From assembly GCA_002385665.1 (NCBI GenBank), contig DGDX01000066.1, forward strand, positions 488 through 28,039: a stretch of 27,552 nt of DNA, written 5' to 3'. The stretch comes from Firmicutes bacterium UBA3941 (GTDB taxonomy: Bacteria; Bacillota; Clostridia; Caldicoprobacterales; UBA3941). Both the position numbers and the translations under genes were made by a program. The notes beneath the pieces are model-generated. The model searched no databases, was not told where the DNA came from, and saw nothing but the letters and a program-made list of their open reading frames with translations. Shown here in pieces: positions 23,546 through 27,552 of the stretch (position 1 is its first letter; every line of letters begins with the position of its first letter).

Positions 23546-23905
23546 TCCGTTCCCTTAATATCCCAGGTATGCACAAGGCCCTATGGAATATGCTTCCTTG
23601 GACTATATTTTATCCTAATTTAATTATCATTTGCTACTATATCTTTATTTACTATTGTTTCGCCCTGTTCCGCCTAATAGCACAAAGATTCCTATGACAT
23701 CACCTACAGAGTAATGTCCCTCTTATGTAAATATAATAACACAGAGCCAGTACAGATAAAACACAATTGACAATACTATCCAGTAGCTCTATAGCAATGA
23801 AGATCAGCTTAACAAATCAGGAATTGATTCCAGCAGTAATCAACTATAAGTTGATATAAGGGGACCGATTATACCGGAAAAAAAGATTGTAATTATAGGC
23901 ATTCC
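23546..23905. other. 360-base intergenic region between the EamA and GIY-YIG genes
   Basis: No gene seen. It contains a perfect dyad ATCAACT-ATA-AGTTGAT (23839-23855) and a plus-strand promoter-like TTGACA near 23766 with TATAGC 17 bases on, but no plus-strand gene follows. I see no clear terminator for the EamA gene. Confidence 0.5.
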
Positions 23906-24811
23906 CTATTCGAATAGCCCTAGCAAAAATATGCCCACCATTACTATGGCTATTATTAGGTATTGCTTGAGGGATAATTTCTCCTTGAGAAAAATCCTGC
24001 CCAAGATAACTGAAACAATGCTATAGGAGGCAATCATGGGTGCCACGACAACGGAGTTGGTATCCAGGGCATAAACATAGAAGAATTGCCCCGCAGTTTC
24101 GAATATTGCAGCCAGGGCCTTATCCTTTTCTCTCAGTATCATGAACTTTTCCTTCTTTATGACTACTAAATAGAATAAGGACAAAATTCCACAGAAAAGA
24201 AAAGTCAGTTCATAGGAGATCAAGGCCTCCTCCGGACTCATAAGTTTACTAAGATATACATCATCAAGAAAGGTGCCCAGGGCATCCACAATTGCGTACA
24301 GTATGGGAAAAACCAAAGCTAAAGCCCCCAGCTTATATTTTCTGCTCTCTTCGCCTACATTCCTTTCCAATTCCTCTTCGGCCAGTTTCCTCTGGACTAT
24401 TGAAATTGCAATAAGGCCGTAGGTAATCATTGCCACCGCTATCAGCTGCCAGATATTCATTGTTTTACCCAGGACAATGAAAGCCAGTATCCCGGCTATA
24501 GCACCTGAGGTGTTGCTAACAGGTGAGTTGATGGATACCTCAAGGTATCTAAGCCCTATATATCCAATCGTCATGGATAGAATATACATGGAAGACACAG
24601 GAATATACTTTATTATGTTAATAAAGTCGAACTGCCAGTCCATCTTGTTAAGCTCAAATATAGCCTGCATACCCATAACCAATGCTACCATAACGACTAT
24701 CTTTAGATGGCTGTATCTATCCCTTGGATCGGTGCCCTTCTTATAAAACAGATCGGCAGTTCCCCAAAGGATAATCGTTAATATACCAGATATATACCAT
24801 GAAAAAGACAT
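23906..24811 (-). CDS. EamA family (drug/metabolite transporter superfamily) protein
   Basis: Inner-membrane protein of 301 aa with about 10 predicted helices in two EamA repeats: residues about 1-135 (starting SWYISGILTIILWGTADLFYKK) and about 155-300 (starting GALALVFPILYAIVDALG). Typical end-of-repeat patterns such as VSNTSGAIAGILAFIVLGK and SYSIVSVILGRIFLKEKLSLKQY are seen. A charged loop (QRKLAEEELERNVGEESRKYK) joins the halves. Substrates of the family are amino acids, nucleotides or drugs; none can be assigned. ATG 24811 with GGAGG five bases upstream is chosen over the in-frame GTG at 24823. A TATAAT at 24872-24867 (minus strand) and a leader hairpin TATGCG/CGCATA (24840-24859) lie upstream. 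Confidence 0.9.
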   Translation of the reverse strand: MSFSWYISGILTIILWGTADLFYKKGTDPRDRYSHLKIVVMVALVMGMQAIFELNKMDWQFDFINIIKYIPVSSMYILSMTIGYIGLRYLEVSINSPVSNTSGAIAGILAFIVLGKTMNIWQLIAVAMITYGLIAISIVQRKLAEEELERNVGEESRKYKLGALALVFPILYAIVDALGTFLDDVYLSKLMSPEEALISYELTFLFCGILSLFYLVVIKKEKFMILREKDKALAAIFETAGQFFYVYALDTNSVVVAPMIASYSIVSVILGRIFLKEKLSLKQYLIIAIVMVGIFLLGLFE

Positions 24812-24993
24812 ATTTCCCTCCACGTTCCTTTAGATCTTCTATGCGGAATTTTTCGCATACCAGTCTATTATAGAACAAAAAAGGAAATATGTCTGCTTTT
24901 TTTTACATCTGGCTTATGTTGTTATTGTATTTAAACGCATGTAGACCCGTTAACCTTGGCTAACTTAGGTTTATAGTCCCCAAAGCCCGGGAT

Positions 24994-26097
24994 TTAAAGC
25001 CTGTAACTCCTTTTTTTCAATGGCTCTGTATCCCCTATAATGGAGCTGCCCAGACATACCTCTCCCTGGTATAATACCGCTACCTGTCCGGGAGTCACGG
25101 CCTTCACCGGATAGTCGTAGACTATATGGAGGTTGCCATCCTCTAACATATCAACGGTTACAGGTATATCCTGCTGTCTATATCTAAACTTGGCTGTACA
25201 TTTAAGTGGCATATCCGGGGGATGTCCAAGTATCCAGGCAGGAGATTCTCCTATTAGAGATATGGAATATAGGGCAGGGTTATTAGCTCCCTGGGCAACA
25301 TAGAGGATATTATTCTTAAGGTCCTTATCGGCTACAAACCAGGGCTCCCCCGTCCCTATTCCGCCTATACCGATACCCTTTCTCTGTCCCAGAGTATAAT
25401 GGATAAGCCCACTATGTCTGCCTATTTTTCCTCCGTCCACATCGACAATATCCCCCTCTTCGGCCAGGAGAAACCTATCGAGGAATTGGCTGAAGTTTCT
25501 CTCGCCTATGAAGCATATTCCCGTTGAATCCTTTTTATCGGCCACATGAAAACCATATTCATCGGCCAATTTCCTAACTTCATCCTTTTTCAGATGTCCT
25601 ATGGGGAATATGGTCTTAGAGAGGGCTTTTTGATCTATTCTGGACAAAAAGTAGCTCTGATCCTTATTTTTGTCCACACCTCTGAGAAGGTAGTAATCCC
25701 CATCCCTCTCCTCTACCTGGGCATAATGACCCATGGCTATATAGTCCGCTTCTAACTTTAATGCGTACTCTAAAAAGGCATTGAACTTGATTTCCTGATT
25801 ACACATTACATCCGGATTGGGAGTTCTCCCTCTTTCATACTCCTCCAGAAAATAGGTGAACACCCTATCCCAATATTCCTGTTCAAAATTTACGGTATAG
25901 TAGGGTATGTCCAATTGATCAGCCACTCGCCTTGCGTCCTCTGCATCCGCTGCAGCCATACACTCGCCATTTTCATCCTTCTCATCCCAATTTTTCATGA
26001 ATATCCCTATAACATCATATCCTGCCTCTTTTAGTAACAGGCCGGCAACTGATGAATCGACTCCACCGCTCATACCTAGTATAACTTTTTTCTTCAT
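24994..26097 (-). CDS. mnmA: tRNA-uridine 2-sulfurtransferase
   Basis: Installs the 2-thio group on U34 of Lys, Glu and Gln tRNAs using ATP and a persulfide. The 367 aa are full length. The PP-loop SGGVDSS is at 10-16, the two catalytic cysteines are C99 in [12 protein letters not shown] and C195 in [12 protein letters not shown], and GHYAQ, KDQSYFL and [14 protein letters not shown] follow in the expected order. ATG 26097 with AAAAGGAT upstream is preferred over the GTG at 26103. In many Firmicutes mnmA follows a cysteine desulfurase gene, but none is adjacent here. A long imperfect inverted repeat sits just upstream of the ribosome binding site. Confidence 0.96.
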   Translation of the reverse strand: MKKKVILGMSGGVDSSVAGLLLKEAGYDVIGIFMKNWDEKDENGECMAAADAEDARRVADQLDIPYYTVNFEQEYWDRVFTYFLEEYERGRTPNPDVMCNQEIKFNAFLEYALKLEADYIAMGHYAQVEERDGDYYLLRGVDKNKDQSYFLSRIDQKALSKTIFPIGHLKKDEVRKLADEYGFHVADKKDSTGICFIGERNFSQFLDRFLLAEEGDIVDVDGGKIGRHSGLIHYTLGQRKGIGIGGIGTGEPWFVADKDLKNNILYVAQGANNPALYSISLIGESPAWILGHPPDMPLKCTAKFRYRQQDIPVTVDMLEDGNLHIVYDYPVKAVTPGQVAVLYQGEVCLGSSIIGDTEPLKKRSYRL

Positions 26098-26123
26098 AGA
26101 CACATCCTTTTCCTTTTAAGTTC

Positions 26124-26162
26124 CCTGGAATTATAGACAAAGATTTGTGATAAGTTTCCAGG
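26124..26162 (-). promoter_or_regulatory. Long imperfect inverted repeat in the mnmA upstream region
   Basis: CCTGGAA pairs with TTCCAGG, TTAT with ATAA, and ACAAA with TTTGT across a two-base centre, giving about 16 pairs with small bulges. On the minus strand it overlaps a TATAAT, so it may be an operator on the mnmA promoter or a hairpin in its leader. No T-run follows, so it is not a simple terminator. Confidence 0.5.
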
Positions 26163-26552
26163 AATCCTCTTATTGCTGGTTTAGACCCAAAATACAACTT
26201 TTTATATCAAAATTTTTACAGCATTGGCCTTAGAATTATTATCTACGGTTTAAAATGGATTATGAGGGTCTGGGCAATCAAAGCCACAGGCTGCTTCCCT
26301 CCTATTGCTTAAACATTATAGCAAAGATCAAAGCTTACTACAACAGGAAGGAAATCATATAATATTTAATCAAATTGTACTGAAGCAACTGGGTATATCA
26401 AGACCCGACAGATGGGTCTATCCTTGTTTAACATCCTTAATTAAGTTTATGAATAAGATATCTATACCCATACAAAATAAACTTTAAGCGAAACAATTCG
26501 TCCTGTTGCTAACTACTATCTTTGAATTCTATATCAAAATAGAGGTGATCTC
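26163..26552. other. Intergenic region between mnmA and the aconitase gene
   Basis: No convincing gene: one 60-codon frame (26305-26487) begins with TTG and has no ribosome binding site. The region holds a hairpin AGACCC/GGGTCT with a 7-base loop (26401-26419) and GGGTATATC / GATATCTATACCC segments that could pair at longer range. It may be a structured leader of the aconitase mRNA. Promoter candidates (for example TTGCTA, 18 bases, TATATC near 26507-26536) are weak. Confidence 0.4.
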
Positions 26553-27552
26553 ATGAATAATAGGCCCGGTATGAATAAGAAAACCCTATCTGTAAACGGT
26601 AAAGATTACACATATTATGATATCACAAGCCTTGAACAATACGGCTTGGGGGATACATCAAGATTACCCTGCTCCCTAAAAATTCTCCTGGAATCCGCCT
26701 TGAGAAATTACGATGACAAGCTGGTTACCATGGAACATATAGAGAGGATAGCATCCTGGTCCGGCCACAGTACCAGGGATGAAATCCCTTTTACCCCTAC
26801 CAGAATCATACTCCAAGATTTTACGGGGGTCCCTGTTGTAGTGGATCTGGCGGCCATGCGAACTGCAATGCATGAAAGCGGCGCAGACGCAAGCAAGATC
26901 AACCCCATTATTCCCGTGGATCTGGTGATTGACCATTCCGTGATCGTTGATTCCTATGGCAGCAGTGGATCCTTAAGCTACAATGTAAAAAAGGAATTTG
27001 AAAGGAACAGGGAGAGATACGAGCTGCTTAAATGGGCTCAGAACACCTTCTCCAACTTTCGGGTGTTCCCCCCTTCAATTGGAATTGTCCATCAGGTAAA
27101 TCTGGAACTGTTGGCCAGTGTAGCTACTACCAGGTCCAATGGAGAGGAAGAAGCAGTATTTCCTGACACCCTAGTAGGAACAGACTCCCATACCCCCATG
27201 ATCAATGGTATTGGGGTACTGGGCTGGGGAGTTGGTGGAATTGAAGCTGAAGCCTGTATGCTGGGACAACCCCTGTACTTTCTAGTGCCCGATGTAATTG
27301 GTTTCAGGCTTACAGGCAGTCTTCCGGTAGGTGCCACCGCCACAGATCTCGTCCTTACCATAACCGAGCTTTTAAGGAAGGAAGGGGTAATAGGAAAATT
27401 CGTGGAGTTCTTCGGGGAGGGTACGGGAAACATTAGCGTAGAAGACAGGGCTACCGTCGCCAATATGTGCCCTGAGTATGGGGCTACTGTCGCCTACTTC
27501 CCAGTGGACGAAAAAACACTGGATTACCTTAGAGCCACCGGTCGTGAAGAAG
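26553..27552 (+). CDS. acnA: Aconitate hydratase, AcnA/IRP type, 3' end beyond the window
   Basis: TCA-cycle enzyme interconverting citrate and isocitrate through a [4Fe-4S] cluster. About 333 codons are present before the window ends, still in frame. Family motifs include YYDITSLEQYGLGDTSRLP at the start, RIILQDFTGVPVVVDLAAMR, DLVIDHSVIVDSYG, FPPSIGIVHQVNLE, the substrate-binding GTDSHTPMINGIGVLGWGVGGIEAEA and FVEFFGEG followed by RATVANMCPEYGAT. The three cluster cysteines normally lie further downstream and cannot be checked. The pattern is that of the cytosolic AcnA family rather than AcnB or the shorter homoaconitase/LeuC group. The ATG at 26553 follows AGAGGTGAT. An AcnA enzyme suggests a citrate/2-oxoglutarate branch for glutamate synthesis. 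Confidence 0.95.
   Translation, partial: MNNRPGMNKKTLSVNGKDYTYYDITSLEQYGLGDTSRLPCSLKILLESALRNYDDKLVTMEHIERIASWSGHSTRDEIPFTPTRIILQDFTGVPVVVDLAAMRTAMHESGADASKINPIIPVDLVIDHSVIVDSYGSSGSLSYNVKKEFERNRERYELLKWAQNTFSNFRVFPPSIGIVHQVNLELLASVATTRSNGEEEAVFPDTLVGTDSHTPMINGIGVLGWGVGGIEAEACMLGQPLYFLVPDVIGFRLTGSLPVGATATDLVLTITELLRKEGVIGKFVEFFGEGTGNISVEDRATVANMCPEYGATVAYFPVDEKTLDYLRATGREE

Noticed and set aside
23766..23795. Plus-strand promoter TTGACA-17-TATAGC
   Set aside because: No plus-strand gene follows before the minus-strand EamA gene; probably chance in AT-rich DNA.
26305..26487. 60-codon open frame upstream of acnA
   Set aside because: It starts with TTG, has no ribosome binding site, and its composition looks like non-coding AT-rich DNA.

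Overview
The window looks like chromosomal DNA of an anaerobic, probably spore-forming member of the Clostridia (Bacillota). The evidence is moderately AT-rich DNA, strong GGAGG-type ribosome binding sites, a single-chain pyruvate:ferredoxin oxidoreductase, an A-type flavodiiron protein, a probable pyrophosphate-type phosphofructokinase and a small DUF3787-type spore-associated protein. No order or genus can be fixed from the sequence alone. I found no rRNA, tRNA, CRISPR array, transposase or phage gene. This is ordinary chromosome, and the unusual signals are mostly regulatory.

Layout. 1-2.3 kb: the 3' end of lysA, then a structured leader RNA and a DegV fatty-acid-binding protein. 2.3-6.7 kb: fprA (flavodiiron protein) and a CofE-like glutamyl ligase on the minus strand, divergent from a MATE exporter. 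6.7-9 kb: a minus-strand operon of an HMA metal-binding protein, an FNR-like Crp/Fnr regulator and an acidic hypothetical protein, preceded by an arylamine N-acetyltransferase. 9.1-13 kb: a DUF3787 protein and the large nifJ gene. 13-15.2 kb: a PNPOx-like protein and an FAD oxidoreductase with a C-terminal Rieske domain. 15.3-17.5 kb: an MFS transporter with a second copy of the structured leader RNA, then an OsmC protein. 17.5-20 kb: a beta-hydroxyacid dehydrogenase divergent from phosphofructokinase. 20-23.5 kb: a minus-strand run of GIY-YIG protein, RtcB, threonine aldolase and TcdA. 23.9-26.1 kb: an EamA transporter and mnmA. 26.5 kb to the end: the start of an aconitase gene that runs off the window.

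How the genes fit together. Central metabolism is represented by phosphofructokinase, pyruvate:ferredoxin oxidoreductase and aconitase. Oxygen, NO, peroxide or metal stress is represented by FprA, OsmC, the Rieske oxidoreductase, the FNR-like regulator and the HMA protein. RNA modification or repair is represented by MnmA, TcdA and RtcB.

Main discoveries. (1) Two related structured RNA leaders, about 15 kb apart on opposite strands, precede degV and the MFS gene. They share the same hairpin order, compensatory changes in one helix and identical blocks; I cannot assign them to a known riboswitch. (2) The Crp/Fnr regulator carries cysteines placed as in the [4Fe-4S] sensor FNR, and an FNR-like box lies at the class II activator position (-41.5) in its own operon promoter. 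A second such box lies between the cofE-like and MATE genes.
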